Positions 43,367-52,902 of a stretch of DNA of 64,000 nucleotides are shown here, piece after piece (position 1 is the first letter of the stretch; every line of letters begins with the position of its first letter). Below the pieces are notes generated by a model. That model saw nothing but the letters and a program-made list of their open reading frames with translations, was not told the origin of the DNA and searched no databases. Source of the DNA: a bacterium (GTDB lineage Bacteria > Cyanobacteriota > Vampirovibrionia > Gastranaerophilales > Gastranaerophilaceae); the NCBI GenBank assembly GCA_017470245.1, contig JAFUEV010000072.1:27120-91119 (forward strand), given 5' to 3'. The position numbers and the translations under genes were made by a program.

Positions 43367-46300
43367 ATGGCTAAAGCGAAAATTCAAACAATTGATGTTA
43401 CCACTTTGAGCAAAGACATTCCCATAAATGCAAAAACAACATATTCAGGTATATATTTTAAAGGATTAACAGATTTCGGAAGTTTGAATTTTGAAGGTTC
43501 AGATACAGGAAATGACCTTACAATAACAGTAAATGAACATAAAATAGTATTAAAAGATTATTTTGCCAAAAACGGAAAATTTCCGGTAAAAACAATAAAG
43601 ACGGATTCAACAGAAACTCCGAGTATAAATATTGTTACTTATGTCAATGACAATTATATAAAAGGTGCTAAACAAAATTGGATGGGTGGCGTTGCAAAAA
43701 CACTAACAACAACAGTATTTGATGACACAATAGAAGAAGGAGCCGTTAACCAAACAATTAATGCTGCAGGCGGAAATGATTTAATATATGCATCAAGTTC
43801 TAATTCAACGTTAACAGGTGGAACAGGCATAAATACAATTGAATATTGTTATGATGATTGGGATAATACGTCATTTGGAAAAGATATAATAAAACTAACA
43901 AAAGGCGAAACATTAAATTTAAATGTTTCATACAATAATGACAGTACAACAGAACCGATTCCATTAACATTTACAAAAGGAACGGGAAAAGGCATAAATG
44001 ATTTAATTATAACAAATGAGAAAAATACTGATGATTCAATAACCATAAAAAATTATTACGGGAAAGAAACAGGTGCAACCGTATTAATAAACGGAAAAGA
44101 CTTGACCCAAACAACTGCTGATTTTTTAGCTATGGATAAGTTAACGGTTGCTAATACCAAAATGACAGGTTCGGCTTTAGCAGACGTAATAGATGCAACA
44201 GGTGTTGAACAGCAATATAAAACAGTAAAGAAAAAAGGGAAAAAAGTTCAGGTAGAAACAGACCTTACTATTAACGCAGGAGCAGGAAATGATGAAATCA
44301 CAGGTTCCGACTTTGCAGATAAAATTAATGGCGGAAAAGGGAATGACACAATAAACGGTTCTTTCGGTGCCGATAAAATCACAGGTGGAGTAGGAGCAAA
44401 CAACATTATTTATACTTCCCTTGACGAACTCGCAGACGATAAGATTTATCTAACTAAAGGCGAAAAACTTTCTATTGATATATCTGCTATAACAACAAAC
44501 CCTAATAATGTTATATATACTCTATCAGGTAACAATCTTGATGTTACTGTAACAGGTAGAAAATATGTTTTGGTTGACGGTGTTTTGCAACAACAAACCA
44601 CAAGTGAAACTTTTACCATAATAAACTTTGGAACAAAAGATGTAACTAATAACACAACAAAAAAAACAAGCGATACTTCTGCAGTTAACCTAGTATATGG
44701 AGTTGGGGAAAACGATTTTGTTGATTTAAGGAACGTTGCTCAAGTAATTTCTTCTAAAGGCACTTGGCATAATGATTTCATAGATAAAAGTGACTTTAAC
44801 CTTTATACCGATAAAAAGAAAACAATTGTTGACTATACAAAATTAACAAGAAAAGGTGTTTCCGTAAATGGCGGAGCGGGAGCTGATGAAATAATAGGCT
44901 CAAGATATTCTGACACCATAAAAGCAGGCACAGGAACGGATGACTTTATCACTGGCGGAACAGGTAACGATAAACTTTATGCAAGTACAACAAAAGGAAG
45001 TAATACAACCTTCAATTTTAGTGCAGGAGATGGTAAAGATACGGTTTATTCGGGTAAAGGCGAAGATACTTTAAACTTTGAAAATGTCAGCATTAAAAAT
45101 ATTTCGATGTCTCAAGGTAAAGGCAAAAATAATAAAGATTTGATTATAAAATATAATGATAATGAGGGCGATTCCGTAACGATAAAAAATTATTATACCT
45201 TAAACAAAAAAGGTAAAATAACAGGAATAAATAAAAATAATACAATTAAACATTTTACGGTTATGGAAGGAATGTATGAGCTTAATAGTACAATAATCGG
45301 AAACGGAGAACTCGTTGGAAACGATAACGATAATACAATTATAGGAAGTGCTGAATCCGATATTATAACCGCAGGCAAAGGTAACGATATAATTTTTGCA
45401 GGTGGCGGAGATGATAAATATATCTTTAACACAGGGGATGGAGAAGACACAATAAATTATGTTTCAGGAAATGAAATTATTAAATTTAATGATGTAACAG
45501 TTGATGATATGGATTTTGTCAGAAACGGTGAAGATCTTGAAATTCACTACGGCGACAATGATGTTGTAACGATAAAAGATTATGGAACCAGTATTGAAAC
45601 TATAAAAATTGAAGATTCAACAGAAAAGCAATATGGATTAATTCACGGGTGGAACAGCGCTTCAAGTAATATAAGTTCTGAAGGCAATCATATTTTAGTC
45701 GGTACAAATTCAAATTATGGCGAAACAATCAGAGTATTAAAAGGAGAAAACTACTTCTTTGGTAACGGAGGGAGTGATGAATTAGGCGGATATTCTACAA
45801 GTACAAATACATACGTAATTAAGAATACATCTTCTTTTTCAACAACTATATATTCAGAGACAAAAAGAGATACAGTTAAATTTGTTGATGTTAAACTTGA
45901 AGATTTGACTTTCGCTATGGATGGTGATTATGCCACAATTAAATACAACGACAGTACAATAGTAAGAATTTCAAATTTCATTAAAAACGGTGATATGAAT
46001 CTTTTGGATTACGAAGGCAATACTTCTACCGTATCAACCGAACTCGGTATTATCTTTGGAGATGGCGAAAATCCAATAATAAACGGAACGGAAACCCCTG
46101 ATATAATCTATGGGACATCGCTTAATGAAACAATAACGGGCGGTAAAGGTAATGATACTATATATGGCGTTAATGGAGATGATACATACGTATTTAACAA
46201 AGGGGACGGCAATGACACACTTTATGCCGTAAAATACGGTACTCGTTATAATGATATTATAAAATTTGCCGATTCGACAATGGAAGAATTGGACTTTATA

Positions 46301-48367
46301 GATAATGATTCCAATCACCTTACCGTTAAATATAATGGCGGAGAGGATTCTGTATTCGTAAATCTATATTTTTGGCCCGGCAGTGCAGGTGCTTCTGTTA
46401 ATCAAGCTACAAAATTTATGGTTAAAGATGATGAAACTGTTTATTCTATTGCTGATTACGGCAGACATGTTGTAGAAAACGATGGTGAAACAACCGAATA
46501 CGTTGGAAAAAAGATGGGAGATATATTTTCAAGTTCCACCTTAAATGAAACCTTTGAAGGAAAAGACGGACGCAATATCTATAACTTTACAACGGGTTCA
46601 ATAGGTACTGATACTATTAAAACTACATCGGGAAAAGATATAATTAATTTTTCCGATGTTAAAGTTAGTGATTTAACTTTTACAATTAATGAAAATAATT
46701 TAGAAATTACAAAAGATACTGAAAAAGTTATTTTACAAGATTATATGTTAAACCTTACGGCATTTTCTGTTACAGGTGCTGATGAAACATCTAAAACTTC
46801 CGCTCAAATTCTCGGAGATTTAGGATTTACCATAGGAGAAGGTGAAATAACTGGAACAGCTGATAATGACAAAATAATAGGAAGCAGTAGTGCTGATATC
46901 ATAACAGCAGGTAAAGGTAATGATGTAATGTCAGGCGGTGCGGGAAACGATACATATATCTTTAATGATGGAGACGGCGAAGATATTTTAACTTATGCTT
47001 CAGGAAATGACACTATTTGGTTTAAAAATTCAGTTGTAACAGATATGGATTTTGTAAGAAGAGGTGATGAAGTTGATATATATTACGGAACTTCGGACAA
47101 ACTCACACTAAAAAATTATAAAACAAGTGATGATACAATTAAAATTAAAGATTCAACCGAAAGAGAATATACGCTTCGACTCGGTACAGGTTGGAATGCT
47201 ACCTTTGGAGGCTCAAACTCTGTTTTTGTCGGAGCAGAGACTTCAAAAGGAAGAGACATAATAAATGCAAACGATACAACCGGACAACAAAGTGTAGTTT
47301 TTGGTAATGGTGGATTTGATGAACTAAGAGGATATGGTCATGGCGGAAAAGTTACTTATATGATTAAAAAAACACATGACGAAAATTCAATTTTTTCAAT
47401 GTATCCTGATGTTGATTCAACCATTAAATTTGTTGATACGACATTTTCTGATATTTCAATAAGAAAAAGCAGCGAGTCTGATTATTATATCTATTTTAAC
47501 GAAAATAACAGCCGTTTGAAATTAAGCCAAATCGGAAGATATTATAATGACTATAATATAATTGATTCGACAGGAACTTCTAAAACATTATCCGAAGGTT
47601 TTGGTTTTATATTTGGCAGTGAAGAAATAGCAGGAACAGTAGGTGCCGATAATATTATTACAACAGGAACAACCGCAAAAATAGAAGGTAATGGCGGTAA
47701 TGATATTATAACAAATTATAATAGCGGTAAAACCGCAATTTATACCTACAAAGAAGGTCAAAAGGATGCCGGAAGTTCAACAGTTTCTGTTTATAACGGG
47801 TGGGGTTCGGGTATGAATGTTTATGCTCAATCTGCTGAAAATTATATCTACAATATCTCTAATTATTCTGACAGCAATGATAATTTCTTTGTCTACATTG
47901 ACCAAAAAACATATATTCAAGATAATGGCGGAAATAATGACAGCTTAACTTTAACTAATACAGTAAGCACAACAGACGGAGCAAAAAATAATCTGCATGT
48001 GTTATTTAATGTTTCTTCAACTTATACCGCAGAGCAAGGGGCAAGTGCTATCGGGGATATAATAATTACCGATACTGCAACAAAAGCAAATTATGATGCT
48101 TGGAAAACAAACAATATAGGCGGAAATTATACGGGTATTTCGATTAAAAATAACGCAATAGAAAACATCAAATCATCTGATGACTACACTTTAACAAGTG
48201 CTGATATAGCAACGCTTGGTCAAAGTGTTGCAACTTGGTTATCTAATAGCGGATATACTTCAGTTGATGGGGTATTCTCTAATGTTTTAGGTAAAGCTGA
48301 CGATAATGCAAGTGATATTGCAACATTAATTGCTCAATTTGACAATGCAAATTGGCAAAGTATATAA
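43367..48367 (+). CDS. Giant RTX (hemolysin-type calcium-binding repeat) protein
   Basis: 1666 residues from the ATG at 43367 (GGAGGT 8 bases upstream; the in-frame ATG at 43343 precedes that site). No N-terminal signal peptide, as expected for type I secretion with a C-terminal signal. Glycine/Asp nonapeptide blocks (GGxGxDxxx) lie near 43765-43830, 44270-44400, 44865-44990, 45335-45430, 46080-46220, 46855-46960 and 47630-47710. Between them are modules ending in a (D/E)LxIxYGDxDxVTIKDY pattern, resembling the HCBP-related domain. Two modules of about 510 residues (from about 45335 and about 46870) are clear internal duplicates. The last 80 residues (TSADIATLGQSVATWL...) may be the secretion signal. 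Extracellular and Ca2+-dependent; toxin, adhesin or S-layer-like roles cannot be separated. No secretion genes adjoin it. Confidence 0.9.
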   Translation: MAKAKIQTIDVTTLSKDIPINAKTTYSGIYFKGLTDFGSLNFEGSDTGNDLTITVNEHKIVLKDYFAKNGKFPVKTIKTDSTETPSINIVTYVNDNYIKGAKQNWMGGVAKTLTTTVFDDTIEEGAVNQTINAAGGNDLIYASSSNSTLTGGTGINTIEYCYDDWDNTSFGKDIIKLTKGETLNLNVSYNNDSTTEPIPLTFTKGTGKGINDLIITNEKNTDDSITIKNYYGKETGATVLINGKDLTQTTADFLAMDKLTVANTKMTGSALADVIDATGVEQQYKTVKKKGKKVQVETDLTINAGAGNDEITGSDFADKINGGKGNDTINGSFGADKITGGVGANNIIYTSLDELADDKIYLTKGEKLSIDISAITTNPNNVIYTLSGNNLDVTVTGRKYVLVDGVLQQQTTSETFTIINFGTKDVTNNTTKKTSDTSAVNLVYGVGENDFVDLRNVAQVISSKGTWHNDFIDKSDFNLYTDKKKTIVDYTKLTRKGVSVNGGAGADEIIGSRYSDTIKAGTGTDDFITGGTGNDKLYASTTKGSNTTFNFSAGDGKDTVYSGKGEDTLNFENVSIKNISMSQGKGKNNKDLIIKYNDNEGDSVTIKNYYTLNKKGKITGINKNNTIKHFTVMEGMYELNSTIIGNGELVGNDNDNTIIGSAESDIITAGKGNDIIFAGGGDDKYIFNTGDGEDTINYVSGNEIIKFNDVTVDDMDFVRNGEDLEIHYGDNDVVTIKDYGTSIETIKIEDSTEKQYGLIHGWNSASSNISSEGNHILVGTNSNYGETIRVLKGENYFFGNGGSDELGGYSTSTNTYVIKNTSSFSTTIYSETKRDTVKFVDVKLEDLTFAMDGDYATIKYNDSTIVRISNFIKNGDMNLLDYEGNTSTVSTELGIIFGDGENPIINGTETPDIIYGTSLNETITGGKGNDTIYGVNGDDTYVFNKGDGNDTLYAVKYGTRYNDIIKFADSTMEELDFIDNDSNHLTVKYNGGEDSVFVNLYFWPGSAGASVNQATKFMVKDDETVYSIADYGRHVVENDGETTEYVGKKMGDIFSSSTLNETFEGKDGRNIYNFTTGSIGTDTIKTTSGKDIINFSDVKVSDLTFTINENNLEITKDTEKVILQDYMLNLTAFSVTGADETSKTSAQILGDLGFTIGEGEITGTADNDKIIGSSSADIITAGKGNDVMSGGAGNDTYIFNDGDGEDILTYASGNDTIWFKNSVVTDMDFVRRGDEVDIYYGTSDKLTLKNYKTSDDTIKIKDSTEREYTLRLGTGWNATFGGSNSVFVGAETSKGRDIINANDTTGQQSVVFGNGGFDELRGYGHGGKVTYMIKKTHDENSIFSMYPDVDSTIKFVDTTFSDISIRKSSESDYYIYFNENNSRLKLSQIGRYYNDYNIIDSTGTSKTLSEGFGFIFGSEEIAGTVGADNIITTGTTAKIEGNGGNDIITNYNSGKTAIYTYKEGQKDAGSSTVSVYNGWGSGMNVYAQSAENYIYNISNYSDSNDNFFVYIDQKTYIQDNGGNNDSLTLTNTVSTTDGAKNNLHVLFNVSSTYTAEQGASAIGDIIITDTATKANYDAWKTNNIGGNYTGISIKNNAIENIKSSDDYTLTSADIATLGQSVATWLSNSGYTSVDGVFSNVLGKADDNASDIATLIAQFDNANWQSI

Positions 48368-48376
48368 ACATATTCA

Positions 48377-48397
48377 GTCCCCCTATAAAAGGGGGAC
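48377..48397 (+). terminator. Hairpin after the RTX gene
   Basis: GTCCCCCT and AGGGGGAC (8 bp, 5-base loop), 10 bases past the stop. No T-run follows, so it may be a 3' stabiliser or a non-canonical terminator. Confidence 0.5.
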
Positions 48398-48436
48398 ATA
48401 CTGCTAATATTTATACAATGTTTCCGTAATGTAATT

Positions 48437-48518
48437 TGTCATTGCGGAAAATTTTTGATTTTCTTGACAATCCATTGTTTTACAGGATTACTTCGTCACT
48501 TTGTTCCTCGTAATGACA
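48437..48518. repeat. Imperfect palindromic intergenic repeat (TGTCATTGCG...CGTAATGACA)
   Basis: The ends TGTCATTGCG (48437-48446) and CGTAATGACA (48509-48518) are inverted, as are the inner CAATCC and GGATTA. The right half, read on the minus strand, is TGTCATTACGAGGAACAAAG. This resembles dispersed GTCATTGCGAGGAACGAAG-type palindromes known in several bacterial genomes. No gene lies between 48368 and 48663. Confidence 0.6.
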
Positions 48519-48544
48519 GTCTACGTTTTGATTGATTGTTTATC

Positions 48545-48573
48545 ATTGTGAGCAGACTTTGTCGGCTCGCAAT
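48545..48573. repeat. Second palindromic element (ATTGTGAGC...GCTCGCAAT)
   Basis: ATTGTGAGC (48545-48553) and GCTCGCAAT (48565-48573) pair at 8 of 9 positions around an 11-base loop. It appears to be another copy or half of the same repeat family as 48437-48518. Confidence 0.5.
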
Positions 48574-48663
48574 TCTATTTCTGTTATTGAATTGTTATAC
48601 TGAGATACTTAACTATGTAACAATTTTTGCTTATCGTGAATTTTTACTTGGACACATAGTAAT

Positions 48664-49896
48664 CTATATATTTAGTTCTTGTCCGTCATCCAATTCTATA
48701 ATATTAGAATTAAATAGTTCCGTATATTTTTCTTTGCATTCTGTATGAATCGGTATAAGATTTTTAGGTTGTACTTTTTCAACAAGTTTTTGCAAGTCTT
48801 CAATATATGCGTGCCCTGATGTATGCAATGGAGTTATTATATCCTTATAATTATCAAACTGCCCCGGTTTGTCCAGATATCCTTTCCACATTGAATATAC
48901 TATACTTATTTTATCTCTGTCTAATTTATTTAATATTTGTTTATTTATTACACCATTGCCTTTTATGACATACTTCTCAGGATTATCAATTATTTCCTCT
49001 ATAGTTATTTTTTTAGATTTATATCTAAACAGTTCTTTCGTTTCTGCCAGTTTATCGCTTATAGTACTTTTGGCAAAATAAACCATTATATTTTTCCAGT
49101 CAAATTGAGGAATACTCTTACTTATAGGTGAATATATTTTAAGCACATAACATGTATAAGGATCAATTACAAGAGTTTTTCCCGTTGCAAGACAGGCTCT
49201 ATATACGGTTATAAATCTATCCAAATTCTGCGGAGAAAATTGAACCAATGGAAGTTTACCGCTTTTAAAAATTTTAATAAACTCCGGCTCTAAATCCTCT
49301 TCTCTTACAATTTCCTGTTCTGTTCTACCAAGCGTAGTTCCTTCCATAATCATATAATCAGGGTTTTGTATTTTTCTTTTAAAAACAGAACTTTGCCAAG
49401 ATGCTCGACCGTGAAATCTTATATCGCCTGTATAAACAATTGTTTTACCCTCTGCTTGTATTTCATAAGCACAAGCCCCTGCAACCGAATGATCAACATT
49501 ATGAGCTTTAACCTTTATATCACCAAAATCAATTTCATCTTCAATAATTCTTAAATTTAACTTTTCCTCAATATTTTTCGGTAATAACGGAACTACTTTC
49601 AGAAGTATATCATAAGTAATTTTACTTACATAAATTGGAATATCAGGATTTATTAATTGCATTAATCCATAGTGATCAGGATGAGCATGAGTTAAGAAAA
49701 CGGCATCAAACATTTGCTTTTCTTCCCTATATAAACCATTTATAGGGAGTTTATAATCTTCTAAACTATAGTTTTCTTTTTCCATAGATTCTAACGGAAT
49801 ACCAAAATCAAATAATAATTTTGTTTTATCGGTATTGATTTCTAAAGCACTTCCGCCGATTTCTCTTGTGCCTCGATGAATAATTAACTTTGACAT
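48664..49896 (-). CDS. MBL-fold RNase J-like metallohydrolase
   Basis: 410 residues. Metallo-beta-lactamase core: TREIGGSALEI at the start, LTHAHPDHYGLM (metal site), NVDHSVAGAC, VYTGDIRFHGR, then a beta-CASP-like insertion (LPLVQFSPQNLDRF) and the late HTSGHA and IPIHTECKE motifs. The order fits RNase J/CPSF-type nucleases, but the protein is shorter than true RNase J (about 550 residues) and lacks its C-terminal domain, so an accessory nuclease or another hydrolase is possible. Stands alone between the repeat-bearing spacer and the icd group. Confidence 0.75.
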   Translation of the reverse strand: MSKLIIHRGTREIGGSALEINTDKTKLLFDFGIPLESMEKENYSLEDYKLPINGLYREEKQMFDAVFLTHAHPDHYGLMQLINPDIPIYVSKITYDILLKVVPLLPKNIEEKLNLRIIEDEIDFGDIKVKAHNVDHSVAGACAYEIQAEGKTIVYTGDIRFHGRASWQSSVFKRKIQNPDYMIMEGTTLGRTEQEIVREEDLEPEFIKIFKSGKLPLVQFSPQNLDRFITVYRACLATGKTLVIDPYTCYVLKIYSPISKSIPQFDWKNIMVYFAKSTISDKLAETKELFRYKSKKITIEEIIDNPEKYVIKGNGVINKQILNKLDRDKISIVYSMWKGYLDKPGQFDNYKDIITPLHTSGHAYIEDLQKLVEKVQPKNLIPIHTECKEKYTELFNSNIIELDDGQELNI

Positions 49897-50062
49897 ATCT
49901 TATTCCTTATTTTATTTACCTGATATTTTTATAATTACATATTATTGTGCCAAAAAAGGACATAACAATTTGCCCCATAAATTAAAAGGATAAGTAAAAA
50001 TTTATGTTGAATAGATATATTAGTTTTCCATATATATTAAATTTGAAATAATAGGAATACGA

Positions 50063-51058
50063 TTAAAGATTTTTAATTATTTCCTGAGTATATTCATCGG
50101 TTGTTGAATGTCCGCCCAAATCGGCAGTTAAAACTCTACCTTCTTTTATAGTTTTATATAGTGCTTTTTCAATTTTTTGAGCAACATCTTTTTGATTAAT
50201 GTATTTTAGCATCTCTATTGAAGATAATAAAAGAGCAGTCGGATTTGCTTTGTTCTGACCTTTTATATCAGGTGCACTGCCATGAACAGGTTCAAAAACA
50301 GCCGCTTCTTCACCTATATTTGCACCTTGAGCTACTCCCAGCCCGCCTATCAATCCTGCACATAAATCAGAAACTATATCTCCGTATAAGTTAGGTAAAA
50401 CCAAGACATCAAATTGTTCAGGCTTTTGTACAAGTTGCATACATAAATTATCTACAAGGATTTCTTTATATTCTATATTTGGATATTCTTTTGCTACTTC
50501 TCTTGCACAATTTAAAAACAAACCGTCAGTAAGTTTACATATATTTGCTTTAGAAACAGCTGTAACAAGTTTTCTGTTGTTTTTTACAGCATATTCAAAT
50601 GCAAATTTTGCAATTCGCACAGATGCTTTTCTTGTTATGATTTTTATTGATTCTGCGGTATCTTCATCTATTTGCCTTTCAATACCGGCATATAAATCTT
50701 CCGTATTTTCTCTTACAATTACCAAATCAACATTATCATATCTTGTCTTGATTCCGTCTATATTCTTGCAAGGACGAAGATTTGAATATAATTCAAGAGA
50801 TTTTCTTAATTGTACGTTTACACTTCTGAAGCCTTTTCCTATAGGCGTTGTTACAGGAGCTTTCAGAGCAACTTTATTTTTCTTTATCGATTCAATTACT
50901 CTATCAGGCAACGGTGAACCTTCCTTTTCCGCAACATCTGCACCTGCGGATTGAATATCCCATTCTATTGCTGCACCTGCTTTTTCCAATATTTTTACTA
51001 CAGAATTTGTTATTTCAGGTCCTATTCCGTCACCCGGAATTAAAGTAACTGTTTGCAT
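50063..51058 (-). CDS. icd: NAD-dependent isocitrate dehydrogenase
   Basis: 331 residues of the beta-decarboxylating dehydrogenase family. Substrate site: FRSVNVQLRKSLELYSNLRP gives Ser79, Asn81, Arg85 and Arg95, with the same spacing as Ser113, Asn115, Arg119 and Arg129 of the E. coli enzyme. Ser/Asn contact the gamma-carboxylate of isocitrate; isopropylmalate and homoisocitrate enzymes differ here. Cofactor site HGSAPDIKG has Asp-Ile, the NAD pattern, rather than the Lys-Tyr of NADP enzymes. RENTEDLYAGIE and LYGDIVSDL are also present. It makes 2-oxoglutarate. AAGGAG precedes the ATG; it lies 21 bases downstream of the dehydratase small subunit gene. Confidence 0.88.
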   Translation of the reverse strand: MQTVTLIPGDGIGPEITNSVVKILEKAGAAIEWDIQSAGADVAEKEGSPLPDRVIESIKKNKVALKAPVTTPIGKGFRSVNVQLRKSLELYSNLRPCKNIDGIKTRYDNVDLVIVRENTEDLYAGIERQIDEDTAESIKIITRKASVRIAKFAFEYAVKNNRKLVTAVSKANICKLTDGLFLNCAREVAKEYPNIEYKEILVDNLCMQLVQKPEQFDVLVLPNLYGDIVSDLCAGLIGGLGVAQGANIGEEAAVFEPVHGSAPDIKGQNKANPTALLLSSIEMLKYINQKDVAQKIEKALYKTIKEGRVLTADLGGHSTTDEYTQEIIKNL

Positions 51059-51079
51059 AAAATCTCCTTAAATTCTTGA

Positions 51080-51580
51080 TTATACCAAATCAAAATCACC
51101 GTGTTTTTTAATATGTTCTATTAATCCGCCTTCGTTTAAAAGTTTTATCATTACATCAGGTAATGGGGTTATAGGCATTTTTATGTCTTTTGTTTTGTTA
51201 TAAACAAAGCCTTGTTTAATGTCTATTTCAAGTTCATCACCTGCATCTATTTTATCCGTATCACATTCGATTAATAGAAGTCCGATGTTTATTGCATTAC
51301 GGTAAAATATTCTTGCAAAACTTTTTGCAAGAACAGCACCAACACCAGCTATTTTTATAATTTGAGGTGCATGTTCTCTTGATGAGCCAAGTCCAAAGTT
51401 GTTTCCAGCAACTACAAAATCACCTTTGCTCATTTTTGAAGCAAATTCGGGATCGGCATCTTCCAATACATGTTTTGCCAATTCGGGAAGATTTGAACGT
51501 AAATGAAATAATCTTCCGGGTGCTATATGGTCAGTTGATATATCATCACCAAATTTAAATGCTTTTCCTTTAAGTTCCAT
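51080..51580 (-). CDS. leuD: LeuD-type dehydratase small subunit (isopropylmalate dehydratase/aconitase family)
   Basis: 166 residues, the swivelling domain of two-subunit aconitase-type hydro-lyases. Motifs: FGDDISTDHIAPGRLFHLR and GNNFGLGSSREHAPQ, the latter carrying the active-site SREH. The recognition loop after STDHIAPGR (LFHLRSNLPEL) is not that of classical LeuD (typically ...RYL). With the adjacent isocitrate dehydrogenase, citrate/isocitrate isomerisation is the more likely job; the symbol is family-level only. Its ATG overlaps the large-subunit stop by one base (TAATG) with GGGAGG upstream, so the subunits are translationally coupled. Confidence 0.85.
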   Translation of the reverse strand: MELKGKAFKFGDDISTDHIAPGRLFHLRSNLPELAKHVLEDADPEFASKMSKGDFVVAGNNFGLGSSREHAPQIIKIAGVGAVLAKSFARIFYRNAINIGLLLIECDTDKIDAGDELEIDIKQGFVYNKTKDIKMPITPLPDVMIKLLNEGGLIEHIKKHGDFDLV

Positions 51581-52833
51581 TATAATACCTCCCTAACATC
51601 GGCTATATATCCTTTTAATGCACTGTATGCAGCAGTCGCAGGTGATGCCAAATATATAAATCCTTCAGTATTTCCCATTCTTCCTCTAAAGTTTCTGTTT
51701 TGAGTAGCAAGACATTTTTCGCCGTCTCCCAGTATTCCTGCATGAACGCCAACACAAGCACCGCATCCTGAGGTTACAATCGCTGCACCTGCTGAAACAA
51801 ATGTTGTAATTAAACCTTCTTCCAATGCCTGTATAAATACTTGTCTTGAAGCAGGAGCGACAAGCAGTCTTAGTCCTTCTTTTACTTTTTTACCTTTAAG
51901 AATTGATGCTGCAATTCTTAGATCTTCAATTCTCCCGTTTGTACAGGTACCTATATATACCTGATTAATTTCGGTATGTTCCATTTCATCAATCGTTTTT
52001 GTATTATCAACAGTATGAGGACAAGATATTGTCGGCTTTAATTCGTTAAGATTTATTTTTATAACCTTTTCATAAACCGCATCTTCATCTGCTTTTATTT
52101 CTTTGAATTTATCAGCTCTGTTGTGTTCTTTTAAGTATTCAAGCGTTTTTTCATCTGTTTCAAAAAGCCCTGCTTTTGCGCCTGCTTCTACAGCCATGTT
52201 TGATATTGTAAAACGATCGGACATTGTCATATTTTTAACACCGCTGCCGGTAAATTCCAATGCTTTATATGTTGCACCATCTGCACCGATTAAGCCGATT
52301 AAGTGTAAAATCAAATCTTTTGCATATACACCTTTGGGGAAACTGCCTTCAACAACTATTTTATATGTAGAAGGAACTTTTAACCATGTCTTACCCAGTC
52401 CCATAACAACTGCAATATCGGTTGAACCAACACCTGTTGCAAATGCACCTAAAGCACCTGACGTACAAGTATGTGAATCTGCACCTAAAAGAACTTCCCC
52501 CGGATTTACAAATTCCTCAATAAGTCTTTGGTGGCAGACACCTTCTCCAACTTCCGAAAGAACAGCGCCATATTCTTTTGCAAAATCTCTTAATACTGTA
52601 TGAGAGTTAGAAAGTTCCTTTCTCGGACTGGGTGCTGCGTGGTCAATAAATAATATTGTTCTTTTCGGGTTAAATAATTTATCTTTATTTAATTTTTTAA
52701 ATTCATTAACCGCTAAAGGACCTGTACCATCTTGTACCATAACAACATCTATATTTGAGATTACCAGTTCTCCCGGTTTTACCTTTTTTCCTGCGTGAGC
52801 AGATAAAATTTTTTCTGCAATTGTTTGTCCCAT
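51580..52833 (-). CDS. leuC: LeuC-type dehydratase large subunit (isopropylmalate dehydratase/aconitase family)
   Basis: 417 residues, usual length for the stand-alone large subunit. It opens MGQTIAEKILSAHAG; 4Fe-4S ligands are Cys in GADSHTCTSGALGAFATG and the CxxC in TSGCGACVGVH; IGTCTNGRIEDLR is also present. It catalyses stereospecific isomerisation of a hydroxy-tricarboxylate or of isopropylmalate together with the small subunit. GGGAG precedes the ATG. First gene of an operon ending in isocitrate dehydrogenase; no leuA or true leuB is next to it, which argues for an aconitase role. The symbol is family-level only. Confidence 0.87.
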   Translation of the reverse strand: MGQTIAEKILSAHAGKKVKPGELVISNIDVVMVQDGTGPLAVNEFKKLNKDKLFNPKRTILFIDHAAPSPRKELSNSHTVLRDFAKEYGAVLSEVGEGVCHQRLIEEFVNPGEVLLGADSHTCTSGALGAFATGVGSTDIAVVMGLGKTWLKVPSTYKIVVEGSFPKGVYAKDLILHLIGLIGADGATYKALEFTGSGVKNMTMSDRFTISNMAVEAGAKAGLFETDEKTLEYLKEHNRADKFKEIKADEDAVYEKVIKINLNELKPTISCPHTVDNTKTIDEMEHTEINQVYIGTCTNGRIEDLRIAASILKGKKVKEGLRLLVAPASRQVFIQALEEGLITTFVSAGAAIVTSGCGACVGVHAGILGDGEKCLATQNRNFRGRMGNTEGFIYLASPATAAYSALKGYIADVREVL

Positions 52834-52902
52834 TTTATCTCCCTATCTATTATCCATATATTGATTTTAAACGAATTACAATCAGGTGTCCATAAATATA
52901 TA

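Noticed and set aside
34868..48367. Prophage lysis/tail module explanation for the wall enzymes
   Set aside because: No holin, capsid, tail, portal or integrase genes are nearby. The proteins are large coiled-coil paralogues unlike phage endolysins.
48536..48748. Plus-strand frame of 70 codons after the RTX gene
   Set aside because: It spans a palindromic repeat and the antisense end of the RNase J-like gene, with no ribosome binding site.
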